The notes under the pieces are model-generated. The model saw only the letters and a list, made by a program, of their open reading frames with translations. It did no database searches and was not told where the DNA came from. From the NCBI RefSeq assembly GCF_014842875.1, contig NZ_JACYXZ010000001.1:496001-560000 (forward strand): a stretch of 64,000 bases of DNA, in the 5' to 3' direction. Position 1 is the first letter of the stretch. The number at the start of each line of letters is the position of its first letter. Shown here one piece after another: positions 51,441 through 60,934 of the stretch. The stretch comes from Nocardioides donggukensis. Lineage in GTDB: Bacteria; Actinomycetota; Actinomycetes; Propionibacteriales; Nocardioidaceae. Position numbers and translations under genes: made by a program.

Positions 51441-52790
51441 ATGTCGCAGAAGCTGTTCGGCACCGACGGGGTCCGGGGGCTGGCCAACGGTCAGCTGACC
51501 GCGGAGCTGGCCCTGGACCTGTCGGTCGCCGCGGCCCACGTCCTCGCCGACCGCGGCGAGTTCGCCGGGCACCGGCCGCGTGCCGTCGTCGGCCGGGACC
51601 CCCGCATCTCCGGGCAGTTCCTGGAGGCCGCCGTGGTCGCCGGGCTGGCCTCGGCCGGTGTCGACGTCCTGCTCCTCGGTGTGCTCCCGACGCCCGGGGT
51701 CGCCCACCTCACCTCCGCGCTGGAGGCCGACCTGGGCGTGATGATCAGCGCCTCGCACAACCCGATGCCCGACAACGGCATCAAGTTCCTCGCCCGCGGC
51801 GGCCACAAGCTCGACGACGCCGTCGAGGTCGCCATCGAGAAGCGGCTGCGTGAGCCGTGGGAGCGGCCCACGGGGTCCGGCGTCGGACGGGTCTCGGCCC
51901 ACGAGACCGCGGTCGACGAGTACGCCGCGCACCTCGCGGCGACGATCCGCGCCCCCCTGACCGGCCTGAAGGTGGTCCTCGACTGTGCCGAGGGCGCCGC
52001 CCACCGGCTCGGGCCGCAGGCGCTGCGCGCCGCGGGGGCGGAGGTGGTCGCGATCCATGACCAGCCGGACGGGCTGAACATCAACGACGACTGCGGCTCC
52101 ACCCACCTGGAGGACCTGCAGAAGGCGGTCGCCGAGCACGGCGCCGACGCCGGCTTCGCGGTCGACGGCGACGCCGACCGGGTGCTGGCCGTGGATGCGA
52201 CCGGCGAGGTCGTCGACGGCGACCAGATCCTGGCCGTGCTCGCGCTGGCGATGCGCGACGCCGGCGAGCTGGCCAGTGACACCGTGGTCGCCACGGTGAT
52301 GAGCAACCTCGGCTTCGTCCAGGCGATGCGGTCCGCCGGGGTCGGCGTACGCCAGACCAAGGTGGGCGACCGGTACGTGCTCGAGGCCATGAAGGCCGGC
52401 CGCTACAGCCTCGGCGGCGAGCAGTCCGGCCACGTGATCATGACCGGCCACGCCACCACCGGGGACGGCGTGCTCACCGCCCTGCACGTGCTCGCGCGGA
52501 TGGCGGCCACCCGGGCTCCGCTCGCCGAGCTGGCAGCCGTGATGACCCGGCTGCCCCAGGTCCTGGTCAACGTCGCGGACGTCGACAAGTCGCGCACCGA
52601 CGACGACGCCGTCCTCGCCGCTGCCGTCGCCGAGGCGGAGGCCGAGCTCGGCGACGACGGCCGGGTGCTGCTGCGGCCCTCGGGCACCGAGCCGCTGGTG
52701 CGGGTGATGGTGGAGGCCCCCACCGCCGACCAGGCCGGCGCCGTGGCGGACCGCCTGGCGACCGTGGTGCGCGACCGCCTGGCCCTCTGA
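51441..52790 (+). CDS. glmM: Phosphoglucosamine mutase
   Basis: The 449-residue enzyme converts glucosamine-6-phosphate to glucosamine-1-phosphate for UDP-GlcNAc. The active serine is Ser105 in [15 protein letters not shown]; the metal loop is [13 protein letters not shown]; the sugar loop [10 protein letters not shown]; the phosphate loop [16 protein letters not shown] 51441 is 22 nt after rpsI, so it is likely part of the rplM operon. It works downstream of GlmS, encoded 2.3 kb further on. Confidence 0.96.
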   Translation: MSQKLFGTDGVRGLANGQLTAELALDLSVAAAHVLADRGEFAGHRPRAVVGRDPRISGQFLEAAVVAGLASAGVDVLLLGVLPTPGVAHLTSALEADLGVMISASHNPMPDNGIKFLARGGHKLDDAVEVAIEKRLREPWERPTGSGVGRVSAHETAVDEYAAHLAATIRAPLTGLKVVLDCAEGAAHRLGPQALRAAGAEVVAIHDQPDGLNINDDCGSTHLEDLQKAVAEHGADAGFAVDGDADRVLAVDATGEVVDGDQILAVLALAMRDAGELASDTVVATVMSNLGFVQAMRSAGVGVRQTKVGDRYVLEAMKAGRYSLGGEQSGHVIMTGHATTGDGVLTALHVLARMAATRAPLAELAAVMTRLPQVLVNVADVDKSRTDDDAVLAAAVAEAEAELGDDGRVLLRPSGTEPLVRVMVEAPTADQAGAVADRLATVVRDRLAL

Positions 52791-52835
52791 GCCGTCCGGC
52801 ACGAAAACCCCTCGCTCCGGCGGGAGCCGCGCGCC

Positions 52836-52841
52836 TAGGCT
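52836..52841 (+). promoter_or_regulatory. -10 box TAGGCT of leaderless acetyltransferase mRNA
   Basis: TAGGCT is followed by 6 nt and GTG 52848, the same arrangement as before the larE fusion. Confidence 0.55.
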
Positions 52842-52847
52842 CCGAGC

Positions 52848-53893
52848 GTGACCGAGACCGACCAGCCGCGGGTCCGCGCACCCCGGGTCGAGGTGCGCCG
52901 GGTCGAGGTGCGCCGGGTGGATCCGGCCGACATCGACGGGCTGCGGGCGTGGTGGGACGTGGGCCGTCAGGTCGAGGCGGTCCGGCCGATCGACGACCAC
53001 TGGCCGTTCGAGGCCTGCCGGATCCTGCTCAACGATCCGAGGGCGGACGCGGACCGTCGGCCCTTTGCGGTGCTCGACGACGGCCAGATCGTGGCGGCGG
53101 GTCGGGTCGACCTCCCGCTGGAGGAGAACACCCACGCCGCCTACGCGCAGGTCCAGGTGCTCGAGGAGCACCGCCGGCGCGGCCACGGCAGCCGACTGCT
53201 CGCGACCCTCGAGGGCGAGGCCAGGGCCGCCGGCCGGCGCAGCCTGCTGGGCGACGTGCTCGCTCCGATGCGGGGGGACCCGGCCGGTGCCGGCTTCGCC
53301 GCCGCCCAGGGGTTCACCCTGGCCAGCGCCGAGGAGGTGAAGGCCCTCGACCTGGCCTCCTCCGAGGGCGGCTGGGCCGGGCACGCCGCCGCCCTGGCCG
53401 GCCACCACCCCGGCCACCGGCTGGTCGCCTGGCGCGGCTCGACGCCCTCCGAGCTGGTCGAGGGCACCTGCGCCCTCTACGCCCGGTTCATGGACGAGAT
53501 CCCGCTGGGGGAGCTGGACCTGGCCGGCAGCGACTGGGACGAGGCCCGGCTCCGGGAGGACGAGGAGCGCGATGCCCGGGCCGGCCAGCACCGGTTCGTG
53601 GTCGTCGCGGTCGCCGCCGACGGTCGCGTCGTGGGGTTCACCGACCTCTACGTCACCGACGGCCAGACCCACCTGGCGTGGATCGGCGGCACCCTGGTGC
53701 TGCCCGAGGAGCGGGGCACCGCCTCGGCGCCGCGATGAAGCTGGCCAACCAGCGGCAGCTTCGGGCGGCGTTCCCCGGGTGCGCGACGCTGCTGACCGGC
53801 AACGCCGCGGTCAACGCGCACATGAACGCGGTCAACACCGAGCTCGGCTTCCGACCCGTGGAGCGACGGCTGGAGTTCCAGAAGTCCCTGTGA
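52848..53893 (+). pseudogene. Two-domain GNAT acetyltransferase broken by a frameshift
   Basis: Frame 1 (52848-53738) gives 296 residues with an N-terminal GNAT domain (QVQVLEEHRRRGHGSRLLATLEGEARAAG) and most of a second one ending LVLPEERGTASAPR. The C-terminal end of the second domain (MKLANQRQLRAAFPGCATLL, then LGFRPVERRLEF) continues in the next frame to 53893. Adding one G to the run GGGG at 53713-53716 would restore RGHRLGAAMKLAN, the acetyl-CoA loop. It is either a true inactivating deletion or a sequencing error. The N-terminus also repeats RVEVR through a 15-bp tandem duplication. Confidence 0.8.
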
Positions 53894-53921
53894 GCCGGGT
53901 CGAAGGCCTCCCGGCCGGCGA

Positions 53922-53946
53922 TCTGACCGGCGCCTGCCCGGTCAGA
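53922..53946. terminator. Bidirectional terminator between the acetyltransferase and coaA
   Basis: TCTGACCGG (53922-53930) pairs perfectly with CCGGTCAGA (53938-53946) around a 7-nt loop. The right arm covers the coaA stop codon, and both convergent genes end here. Confidence 0.7.
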
Positions 53947-54991
53947 GCTTGCGGACCCGGACGTAGCGCACCGAGTGGTCGGCGTCCTTGCGCAGCACGA
54001 GCGTCGCCCGGGAGCGGGTCGGCTGCACGTTCTGGATCAGGTTCGGACCGTTGATCGAGTCCCAGATCCGCTCCGCCTCCGCCACCGCCTCCGCCTCGGT
54101 CAGGCTGGCGTAGCGGCTGAAGTAGGAGTCCGGGTCCCGGAACGCGGTCTCGCGCAGCCGCAGGAAACGGTCGATGTACCAGCGGCGGATGTCGCTGGTC
54201 GCCGCGTCGACGTACACGCTGAAGTCGAAGAAGTCGCTGACCGCCGGCCCGGTGCGGCCGTCCTCGAGGACCCTCGCCGGCTGCAGCACGTTGAGGCCCT
54301 CGATGATCACGATGTCGGGGCGCTTGATGACCACCCGCTCCTCGGGGAGCACGTCGTAGGTGAGGTGCGAGTACATCGGCGCCTCGATCTCGTCCTTGCC
54401 GGACTTGATGTCGACCACGAACCGCAGCAGGGCCCGGCGGTCGTAGGACTCGGGGAAGCCCTTGCGCAGCAGCAGCCCGCGGCGCTCCAGCTCCGCGTTG
54501 GGGAGCAGGAAGCCGTCCGTGGTCACCAGCGCGACCGACGGGTGCTCGGGCCAGTGCGCCAGCATCTGCTGCAGCACCCGCGCCGTCGTCGACTTGCCGA
54601 CCGCGACCGAGCCGGCCAGCCCGATGACGAACGGCGTGCGCGGCGGGATCGGCCGGTCGAGGAACTCCTCCTGCCGGCGGTGCAGGTTGCCGGCCGCCTC
54701 GACGTACATGCTCAGCAGGCGGGACAGGGGGAGGTAGACCTGCTCGACCTCGGCCAGGTCCAGCTCCTCGCCGAGCCCGCGGACCCGCTCGATCTCCCCG
54801 GTCGTGAGCGGCTGCTGCTCGCCGGGCTCGGTGAGGGCCGCCCAGGCGGCCCGGTCCAGCTCGACGTACGGCGAGGTCTCCCGGCCCTGCTCCCGGCCCT
54901 GCTCCCGGGCCGGTTCGCGGGCCTGATCGCGGCCCTGTTCTCGATGGGGCTCGCGACAGGACGGGCCGCCGGGGGAGGACATGCGGTGCAT
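53942..54991 (-). CDS. coaA: Pantothenate kinase type I
   Basis: The 349-residue enzyme commits pantothenate to coenzyme A synthesis. The P-loop is [32 protein letters not shown] and [11 protein letters not shown] are typical, as is [11 protein letters not shown]. About 35 N-terminal residues are a repeat of Arg/Glu/Gln ([18 protein letters not shown]) not found in E. coli CoaA. The start may be ATG 54991 or 54982. It is divergent from glmS. Confidence 0.94.
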   Translation of the reverse strand: MHRMSSPGGPSCREPHREQGRDQAREPAREQGREQGRETSPYVELDRAAWAALTEPGEQQPLTTGEIERVRGLGEELDLAEVEQVYLPLSRLLSMYVEAAGNLHRRQEEFLDRPIPPRTPFVIGLAGSVAVGKSTTARVLQQMLAHWPEHPSVALVTTDGFLLPNAELERRGLLLRKGFPESYDRRALLRFVVDIKSGKDEIEAPMYSHLTYDVLPEERVVIKRPDIVIIEGLNVLQPARVLEDGRTGPAVSDFFDFSVYVDAATSDIRRWYIDRFLRLRETAFRDPDSYFSRYASLTEAEAVAEAERIWDSINGPNLIQNVQPTRSRATLVLRKDADHSVRYVRVRKL

Positions 54992-55037
54992 TGTTGCAGT
55001 CCGGCACGGTGCGGCGGGCAGGTCCCGGGTGGGCCGA

Positions 55038-55043
55038 TAGACT
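55038..55043 (+). promoter_or_regulatory. -10 box TAGACT of glmS
   Basis: TAGACT is 7 nt before ATG 55051 with no Shine-Dalgarno, so glmS mRNA probably starts at the ATG. No glmS ribozyme is present. Confidence 0.55.
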
Positions 55044-55050
55044 CCGGCGC

Positions 55051-56895
55051 ATGTGCGGAATCGTGGGTTATGTCGGGGAGAAGCAGGCACAGACCGTCGT
55101 GATGGAGGGTCTGCGCCGGCTCGAGTACCGCGGCTACGACTCCGCCGGGATCGCCCTGGTCGCGGGCGATGCCATCGCCAGCGACAAGCGGGCCGGCAAG
55201 CTGGCGAACCTGGACAAGGCGCTCGCCGAGACGCCGCTGCCGCCGTCCACGACCGGCATCGGACACACCCGCTGGGCCACCCACGGCGCCCCCAACGACC
55301 GCAACGCCCACCCCCACCACGGCCGGCGGTCCCGGCTGGCACTGGTGCACAACGGCATCATCGAGAACTTCGCCGAGATCCGCGCCGAGCTCGAGGCGGA
55401 CGGGCACGACCTGCTGTCCGAGACCGACACCGAGGTGGCCGCGCACCTGATCGAGCGCGAGCTGGTCGCCGGAGCCGACCTCACCACCGCGATGCAGAGC
55501 GCCTGCCGCCGGCTCGAGGGCGCGTTCACGCTGGTCGCGGTCGACTGCGAGGACTCCTCCCGCGTGGTCGCCGCCCGGCGGAGCAGCCCCCTGGTGGTCG
55601 GCCTCGGCGAGGGCGAGAACTTCGTCGGCTCGGACGTGTCCGCCTTCATCGGGCACACCCGCGAGGCGATGGAGCTGGGCCAGGACCAGGTCGTGACGAT
55701 CACCCGCGAGGGCGTCGAGGTCACCGGCTTCGACGGGTCGCCCTCGGAGGGTCGTCGCTACCACGTCGACTGGGACCTCTCGGCCGCCGAGAAGGACGGT
55801 CACGACTGGTTCATGCGCAAGGAGATCCACGAGCAGCCCCGGGCCGTCGCCGACTCGCTGCTGAGCCGGCGTACGCCGGAGGGGCTGCTGCAGCTCGACG
55901 AGGTGCGGCTCTCCGACGAGGACCTGCGCGACATCGACAAGATCATCATCATCGCGGCGGGGACCTCGTTCTACGCGGGCATGGTGGCGAAGTACGCCAT
56001 CGAGCACTGGACCCGGATCCCGGTCGAGGTCGAGCTGTCCTCGGAGTTCCGCTACCGCGACCCGATCCTGACCCACGACACCCTCGTCGTGGCGATCTCC
56101 CAGTCCGGCGAGACCGCCGACACCCTCCAGGCGATCCGGCACGCCCGCACCCAGCGCTCCAAGGTGCTCGCGATCTGCAACACCAACGGCTCGACGATCC
56201 CGCGGGAGTCCGACGCGGTCATCTACACCCGCGCCGGGCCCGAGATCGGGGTCGCCTCGACCAAGGGCTTCCTGACCCAGCTGGTGGCCTGCTACCTGCT
56301 GGCGCTCTACCTCGCGCAGGTCAAGGGCACCCGCTACGGCGACGAGATCAACCAGGTCGTCGACCAGCTCGAGGCGATGCCGGGCCACATCGAGTCGGTG
56401 CTGGCCGACGCGGATCAGGTGTACGCGCTGGCCCGGGAGTACGTCGGGGCGCGGTCGGTGCTGTTCCTGGGTCGGCACGCCGGCTACCCGGTGGCGCTCG
56501 AGGGCGCGCTGAAGCTCAAGGAGCTGGCCTACCTGCACGCCGAGGGCTTCGCGGCCGGCGAGCTCAAGCACGGGCCGATCGCGCTCATCGAGGACCAGCT
56601 GCCCGTGCTGTGCGTCGTCCCGCCCCGCGGTCGCGACCAGCTGCACGAGAAGATGGTCAGCGGCATCCAGGAGGTGCGGGCCCGGGGGGCTCGCACGATC
56701 TGCCTGGCCGAGGAGGGCGACACCGCGATCGAGCCGTACGCCGACGTGCTGATCCGGCTGCCGAAGGTGCCGACGCTGCTGCAGCCGCTGGTGGCGGTGG
56801 TGCCGCTGCAGCTCTTCGCCTGCGAGCTCGCCACCCAGCTCGGCCACGACGTCGACCAGCCCCGCAACCTCGCGAAGTCGGTCACGGTCGAGTGA
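55051..56895 (+). CDS. glmS: Glutamine-fructose-6-phosphate aminotransferase
   Basis: The 614-residue enzyme makes glucosamine-6-phosphate from fructose-6-phosphate and glutamine. The N-terminal nucleophile is Cys2 in MCGIVGYVG; the glutaminase domain has [15 protein letters not shown] and [17 protein letters not shown]. Two SIS domains follow ([73 protein letters not shown]), ending NLAKSVTVE. Its stop overlaps the acpS start. Confidence 0.97.
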   Translation: MCGIVGYVGEKQAQTVVMEGLRRLEYRGYDSAGIALVAGDAIASDKRAGKLANLDKALAETPLPPSTTGIGHTRWATHGAPNDRNAHPHHGRRSRLALVHNGIIENFAEIRAELEADGHDLLSETDTEVAAHLIERELVAGADLTTAMQSACRRLEGAFTLVAVDCEDSSRVVAARRSSPLVVGLGEGENFVGSDVSAFIGHTREAMELGQDQVVTITREGVEVTGFDGSPSEGRRYHVDWDLSAAEKDGHDWFMRKEIHEQPRAVADSLLSRRTPEGLLQLDEVRLSDEDLRDIDKIIIIAAGTSFYAGMVAKYAIEHWTRIPVEVELSSEFRYRDPILTHDTLVVAISQSGETADTLQAIRHARTQRSKVLAICNTNGSTIPRESDAVIYTRAGPEIGVASTKGFLTQLVACYLLALYLAQVKGTRYGDEINQVVDQLEAMPGHIESVLADADQVYALAREYVGARSVLFLGRHAGYPVALEGALKLKELAYLHAEGFAAGELKHGPIALIEDQLPVLCVVPPRGRDQLHEKMVSGIQEVRARGARTICLAEEGDTAIEPYADVLIRLPKVPTLLQPLVAVVPLQLFACELATQLGHDVDQPRNLAKSVTVE

Positions 56896-57263
56896 TCGTC
56901 GGGGTCGGCATCGACGTCGTCGAGATCGTGCGGTTCGCGGAGTCCCTGGAGCGCACCCCGTCGCTGCGCACCCGGCTCTTCACACCGGCCGAGGCGCGGC
57001 TGCAGCCGCAGTCGCTCGCGGCCCGGTTCGCGGCCAAGGAGGCGATCGCGAAGGCGCTCGGCGCACCGGCCGGCCTGGCCTGGCACGACGCCGAGGTGGT
57101 CTCGGCCCCGTCCGGCCGGCCGCACTTCGAGCTGCGCGGGACGGTGCGCTCGGCGGCCGCCGCGCTCGGCGCCGGGACTGTGCACCTCTCGCTCTCCCAC
57201 GACGGCGGGATCGCCTCCGCCTTCGTCGTCCTCGAGGGTCGTGTGCCCGACGACGCGCTATGA
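56892..57263 (+). CDS. acpS: Holo-[acyl-carrier-protein] synthase
   Basis: The 123-residue enzyme transfers 4'-phosphopantetheine from CoA to acyl carrier protein. [20 protein letters not shown] holds the magnesium-binding Asp and [15 protein letters not shown] the Glu. [19 protein letters not shown] is typical. GTG 56892 overlaps the glmS stop. The last residues (GRVPDDAL) are encoded by the left arm and loop of a 46-bp palindrome, so the C-terminus may be altered from the ancestral one. Confidence 0.95.
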   Translation: MIVGVGIDVVEIVRFAESLERTPSLRTRLFTPAEARLQPQSLAARFAAKEAIAKALGAPAGLAWHDAEVVSAPSGRPHFELRGTVRSAAAALGAGTVHLSLSHDGGIASAFVVLEGRVPDDAL

Positions 57264-57283
57264 CGCGTCGAGGGGCACACGAC
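57238..57283. repeat. 46-bp palindromic repeat, copy 1
   Basis: GTCGTGTGCCC (57238-57248), GA, CGACGCG (57251-57257), a 6-nt loop, CGCGTCG (57264-57270), AG, GGGCACACGAC (57273-57283). The stem has 18 Watson-Crick pairs with a GA/AG internal loop. It contains the stop codons of both acpS (plus) and the DUF559 gene (minus) and can act as a bidirectional terminator. Confidence 0.9.
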
Positions 57284-58229
57284 GGGGTACGCCGAGGGCG
57301 ATGAGGTCCGCGGCCACCTCGTGCGGCTCGTGTCGCAGCTCGAACGAGGTGCACCGGAGCACGACCCGATCGAGAGTCGTGAGCCGCCGCGCCCGGCGTA
57401 CGTCCCGGCTCTGGTGGGTGACGTCGAGGTGGAACGCGCCGTCCACCTCGAGCACCAGCGTCCGTCCGGTCCTCAGCCGCCACTCGCAGTCGGTCCAGCG
57501 AGGTCGGCCGGACCGGTCCACTCGGGGCACCTGGCGTGAGGGCCGGACCAGCCCGAACCGGTCGCAGAGCCGCCGGACGTCGATCTCGGCGACCGACTGG
57601 GCGCCTCCGGCGAGGTCGAGGAGGGTGGCCCGGAACTCCCTCGCCCGGCGCAGCGGCCGCATCGTCGCCAGCCACTCCCCGAGCCGCTCCGGGGTGGTGA
57701 GTCGCTGCTGGACGACCGCGGCGAGCACGCCGTGGGCGGTGCGGCGGTGTCGTTCGTAGCCGGCGAACAGCAGCACCGCGGGCTCGAGCCGGCACACCGG
57801 CATGGCCAGGGCAGGCTGGCGCAGGGCGACCCGGTCCCGTCGGGTCCGGAAGAAGTCGACCCCCGCGACCGGGTCGAAGGCACGCTCGTCGTCGACCAGC
57901 ACGGTGATCGTGGGCCGCTCCCAGTGCCGCAGACCGTGCACGGCGGCCGCGCTCAGCCCGCCGACCAGGGCGCCGGGACCGGCATGCAGGACAGCCAGCC
58001 AGAGCCGCTGCTCCCAGGAGAGAGGGCCGGTGGTGACGCTGACCACCGTCGGGGTGCGCTCGCTCCAGCGCCCGGCCGCGAGCTGGTTGCGCACCCGGTC
58101 GGAGTCGAAGCCGAGCCGGTTGAGCTGGCGGCGCGCGAGCATCCCCTGCTGCCGCGCGGCGAGTGCCTTCCAGTCCTCCACGCCGTCCAGCCTCACCCGG
58201 GAGACCGCGGTCCGGGACGGCTCCTCCAC
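57258..58229 (-). CDS. AbiEi-type winged-helix protein with C-terminal DUF559 (Vsr-like nuclease fold) domain
   Basis: The roughly 323-residue protein starts with an AbiEi-like helix-turn-helix ([36 protein letters not shown], followed by [12 protein letters not shown]). The C-terminal 90 residues are DUF559: [24 protein letters not shown], then [17 protein letters not shown], with the D...ExD pattern of the PD-(D/E)xK nuclease fold. Such fusions are common in actinobacteria; no function is proven. No AbiEii toxin is adjacent. GTG 58229 lies just after GGAGGGCT; other in-frame GTGs exist. The gene sits exactly between two copies of a palindrome. Confidence 0.8.
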   Translation of the reverse strand: MEEPSRTAVSRVRLDGVEDWKALAARQQGMLARRQLNRLGFDSDRVRNQLAAGRWSERTPTVVSVTTGPLSWEQRLWLAVLHAGPGALVGGLSAAAVHGLRHWERPTITVLVDDERAFDPVAGVDFFRTRRDRVALRQPALAMPVCRLEPAVLLFAGYERHRRTAHGVLAAVVQQRLTTPERLGEWLATMRPLRRAREFRATLLDLAGGAQSVAEIDVRRLCDRFGLVRPSRQVPRVDRSGRPRWTDCEWRLRTGRTLVLEVDGAFHLDVTHQSRDVRRARRLTTLDRVVLRCTSFELRHEPHEVAADLIALGVPRRVPLDAS

Positions 58230-58240
58230 AGCCCTCCGCG

Positions 58241-58286
58241 GTCGTGTGCCCGAGGACGCGCGCTGGCGCGTCGAGGGGCACACGAC
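58241..58286. repeat. 46-bp palindromic repeat, copy 2
   Basis: It matches copy 1 at 42 of 46 positions, with both outer 11-bp arms and the GA/AG internal loop identical. Changes are one base at the inner stem and three in the loop. It starts 12 bp upstream of the DUF559 GTG and ends 15 bp before the nnr -10 box. Confidence 0.9.
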
Positions 58287-58301
58287 CCGGACCCGCCCGG
58301 C

Positions 58302-58307
58302 TAGGTT
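58302..58307 (+). promoter_or_regulatory. -10 box TAGGTT of leaderless nnr mRNA
   Basis: TAGGTT is followed by six G residues and ATG 58314. The G-run could also act as a poor Shine-Dalgarno but is too close to the start. Confidence 0.55.
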
Positions 58308-58313
58308 GGGGGG

Positions 58314-59708
58314 ATGCGCAGCGCCCACACGGTCGAGCAGGTCCGCGCCGCAGAGGGCGCCCTCCTGGCCGAGCTGCCCGCCGGGACGCTGATGGACCGG
58401 GCCGCGGCAGGGCTGGCCGCGGCCGTCGTCGACCTGCTCGGCGGCGCCTACGGCCGGCGGGTGCTCCTGCTGCTGGGATCCGGGGACAACGGCGGTGACG
58501 CCGCCTTCGCCGGGGCTCGGCTGGCCCGCCGCGGCTGTGCCGTCGAGGCCGTGCTGCTCGGCTCCTCGGTCCACGAGGCCGGCCTGGCGGCGCTGCGGGC
58601 CGCCGGCGGTCGGGTGGTCCCCGGCGGCTCGAGCGGCGAGAGCGGCCCGCGCTCCCGCCCGGACGTCGTCGTCGACGGCATCGTCGGCATCGGAGGTCGG
58701 CCCGGGCTGCGCCCCGAGGCGGTCGCCGAGCTGGAGCGGCACCGCGGGGTGCCGGTGGTGTCGGTGGACGTGCCCTCCGGGGTCTCCGTGGACGACGGCC
58801 GGCTGGTCGGCCCCCACGTGACCGCGGACCTGACCGTCACCTTCGGCACCCACAAGGTCTGCCACCTGGTCGACCCCGCCGCCGCGGCCTGCGGAGCGGT
58901 CGAGCTGGTCGACCTCGGGCTGCGGCTGCCGCCGGTCGACGTGGTGGCGCTGCAGGCGGCCGACGTCTCCTCCCTGCTGCGCACCCCCGGCGACACCGAT
59001 CACAAGTACACCCGCGGCGTGGTCGGCCTGCGCACCGGCACGGCGTACTCCGGTGCCGGGCTGCTCAGCCTGGCGGGGGCGGCGTCCGGGCTGGCCGGGA
59101 TGGTCAGGTACGCCGGCCCCGACGAGGTCGCCGACCTGGTCCGGGCCGCCCGGCCCGACGTCGTGGTCGGCGCCGGACGGGTGCAGGCCTGGGTGGTCGG
59201 CTCGGGCGGCGGGGACGCCGCGGGTGAGGACCTGGCGACGGCGCTGGCCGACGAGGTGCCGGTCGTCGTGGACGCCGACGGCCTGCGGCACCTGCCGGAG
59301 GAGCTCCCCGCGGGCACCGTGCTGACACCGCACGCCGGTGAGCTGGCCCGGATGCTCGGCGTCGACCGGGCCGCCGTCGAGGGCGCCCAGCTCGAGCACG
59401 CCCGCCGGGCCGCCGACCGGTGGGGGGCGGTGTGCCTGCTCAAGGGGCGCCGGTCGCTGGTCGTCGCCCCCGACGGTCGGGCCGCGGTCACCAGCACGGG
59501 GGTGCCGTGGCTGGCCACGGCCGGTGCCGGGGACGTGCTGGCCGGGCTCGTCGGCGCCCTGCTCGCGACCGGCCTGGACGCCTTCGACGCCGCCGCGGTC
59601 GGCTCCTGGCTGCACGGAGCGGCGGCCACCCTCGCCTCGGCCGGGGGGCCGATCACCGCCCCCGAGGTGGCCTCGGCGATCCCCGAGGCGGTGCGCCGCC
59701 TGCCGTGA
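58314..59708 (+). CDS. nnr: Bifunctional NAD(P)H-hydrate repair enzyme (epimerase/ADP-dependent dehydratase)
   Basis: The 464-residue protein repairs damaged NADH and NADPH. Residues 1-205 are the epimerase (YjeF_N: TVEQVRAAEGALLAELP, LLGSGDNGGDAAFAGARLARRG, VVSVDVPSGVSVDDG). Residues about 220-464 are the dehydratase (YjeF_C: HKYTRGVVGL, VVDADGLRHLP, LTPHAGELARMLG, ATAGAGDVLAGLVGALLATG). The order nnr-alr is common in actinobacteria. Confidence 0.94.
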   Translation: MRSAHTVEQVRAAEGALLAELPAGTLMDRAAAGLAAAVVDLLGGAYGRRVLLLLGSGDNGGDAAFAGARLARRGCAVEAVLLGSSVHEAGLAALRAAGGRVVPGGSSGESGPRSRPDVVVDGIVGIGGRPGLRPEAVAELERHRGVPVVSVDVPSGVSVDDGRLVGPHVTADLTVTFGTHKVCHLVDPAAAACGAVELVDLGLRLPPVDVVALQAADVSSLLRTPGDTDHKYTRGVVGLRTGTAYSGAGLLSLAGAASGLAGMVRYAGPDEVADLVRAARPDVVVGAGRVQAWVVGSGGGDAAGEDLATALADEVPVVVDADGLRHLPEELPAGTVLTPHAGELARMLGVDRAAVEGAQLEHARRAADRWGAVCLLKGRRSLVVAPDGRAAVTSTGVPWLATAGAGDVLAGLVGALLATGLDAFDAAAVGSWLHGAAATLASAGGPITAPEVASAIPEAVRRLP

Positions 59709-59769
59709 GCCGCCACCCGGTCCCGTCCGACCAGCGACCCACCCGCCCCACCCTCCGGCCCGGACCTGA

Positions 59770-59775
59770 GACAAT
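59770..59775 (+). promoter_or_regulatory. -10 box GACAAT of alr
   Basis: GACAAT lies 7 nt before ATG 59783 with no Shine-Dalgarno sequence, similar to the DUF3027 and acyl-CoA ligase starts. Confidence 0.45.
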
Positions 59776-59782
59776 CCTCCCC

Positions 59783-60934
59783 ATGGCTCCGGATCCGGCA
59801 CGTGCCGAGATCGTCGTCGACCTGGCGGCGGTCCGGCACAACGTCCGCCTCCTGCGCGGCCTGACCGGTCCCGACGTGGCGATGATGACCGTGGTCAAGG
59901 CCGACGGGTACGGCCACGGCATGTCGGCGGTCGCCGCGGCAGCCCGCACCGCCGGCGCCACCTGGCTCGGGGTCGCCACCGTCGAGGAGGCCCTGGCGCT
60001 GCGTGAGGCCGGAGACACCGGGCGACTCCTGTGCTGGCTCGGGGTCCCGGGTGAGGACTACTCCGCCGCGCTGGCGGGCGACATCGACGTGACGGCGTAC
60101 TCCCAGGCGGAGCTGGCTGAGATCGAGGACGCGGCGCGGGCCACGGGCGTGACCGCCCGCCTGCAGCTCAAGGTCGACACGGGTCTCGCCCGCGGCGGCG
60201 CCCGACTCGAGGACTGGCCGGACCTGGTCGCCGCGGCCGCGAAGGCAGAGTCGGTCGGGCTGGTCCGGGTCACCGGCGTCTGGTCCCACTTCGCGTGCAG
60301 CGACGAGCCGCGACACCCGGCCAACGACGACCAGCAGCGGGTGTTCGAGGAGGCCCTGGAGATCACGGCCGCCGCCGGCCTGACCCCCGAGGTGCGGCAC
60401 CTCGCCAACAGCGCCGCCACCGTCCTGCGACCGGGGTCGCACTACGACCTGGTCCGGTGCGGGATCGCCAGCTACGGGCTGGACCCGGCCCCCGGCGAGA
60501 CCGCCCCCGACCTCGGGCTGGTGCCGGCGATGACCGTCCGCGCCCGCCTGTCGATGGTGAAGCGCCTGCGCGCCGGGGACTCCGTCTCCTACGGGCACCG
60601 GTGGACCGCGCCGTACGACACCACGGTGGGCCTGGTGCCGGCCGGGTACGGCGACGGGGTGCCGCGGATCGCCTCCGACCGGGTCTCGGCGTGGGCGGCC
60701 GGCGCGCGCCGACCGCTCCGCGGGCGGGTCTGCATGGACCAGGTGGTGGTCGAGCTCGGCGACGCGGAGGCGCGACCCGGCGACGAGGTCGTGCTGTTCG
60801 GCACCGGCGCCGGCGGGGGACCCACCGCGACCGAGTGGGCGCAGGCCTGCGAGACCATCAACTACGAGATCGTCACCCGGATCGGTGGCCGCTTCACCCG
60901 CACGATCGTCGACAGCGAGGGGACGCAGCCATGA
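59783..60934 (+). CDS. alr: Alanine racemase
   Basis: The 383-residue PLP enzyme makes D-alanine for peptidoglycan. Lys39 in VVKADGYGHG binds PLP; the substrate Tyr is in DSVSYGHRW, and GRVCMDQVVVELGD is typical. It starts 74 nt after nnr and ends 4 nt before overlapping the hydrolase ATG. It could also be transcribed with nnr. Confidence 0.96.
   Translation: MAPDPARAEIVVDLAAVRHNVRLLRGLTGPDVAMMTVVKADGYGHGMSAVAAAARTAGATWLGVATVEEALALREAGDTGRLLCWLGVPGEDYSAALAGDIDVTAYSQAELAEIEDAARATGVTARLQLKVDTGLARGGARLEDWPDLVAAAAKAESVGLVRVTGVWSHFACSDEPRHPANDDQQRVFEEALEITAAAGLTPEVRHLANSAATVLRPGSHYDLVRCGIASYGLDPAPGETAPDLGLVPAMTVRARLSMVKRLRAGDSVSYGHRWTAPYDTTVGLVPAGYGDGVPRIASDRVSAWAAGARRPLRGRVCMDQVVVELGDAEARPGDEVVLFGTGAGGGPTATEWAQACETINYEIVTRIGGRFTRTIVDSEGTQP

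Noticed and set aside
51405..53672. 755-codon minus-strand open frame
   Set aside because: It is antisense to glmM and the acetyltransferase and has no recognisable domain.
55021..55050. glmS ribozyme or riboswitch
   Set aside because: Only 59 nt separate coaA and glmS and no ribozyme core is visible.
56892..57263. AbiEi/DUF559 gene as part of a classical AbiE toxin-antitoxin pair
   Set aside because: No AbiEii nucleotidyltransferase gene is adjacent; neighbours are acpS and nnr.
58314..58314. Six-G run before nnr as a Shine-Dalgarno
   Set aside because: It abuts the ATG directly, too close for normal initiation; the leaderless -10 spacing explains the start better.
58230..59801. Upstream extension of the DUF559 reading frame to 847 codons
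   Set aside because: The extension runs antisense through nnr and across the palindrome; family start and ribosome-binding site fit GTG 58229.
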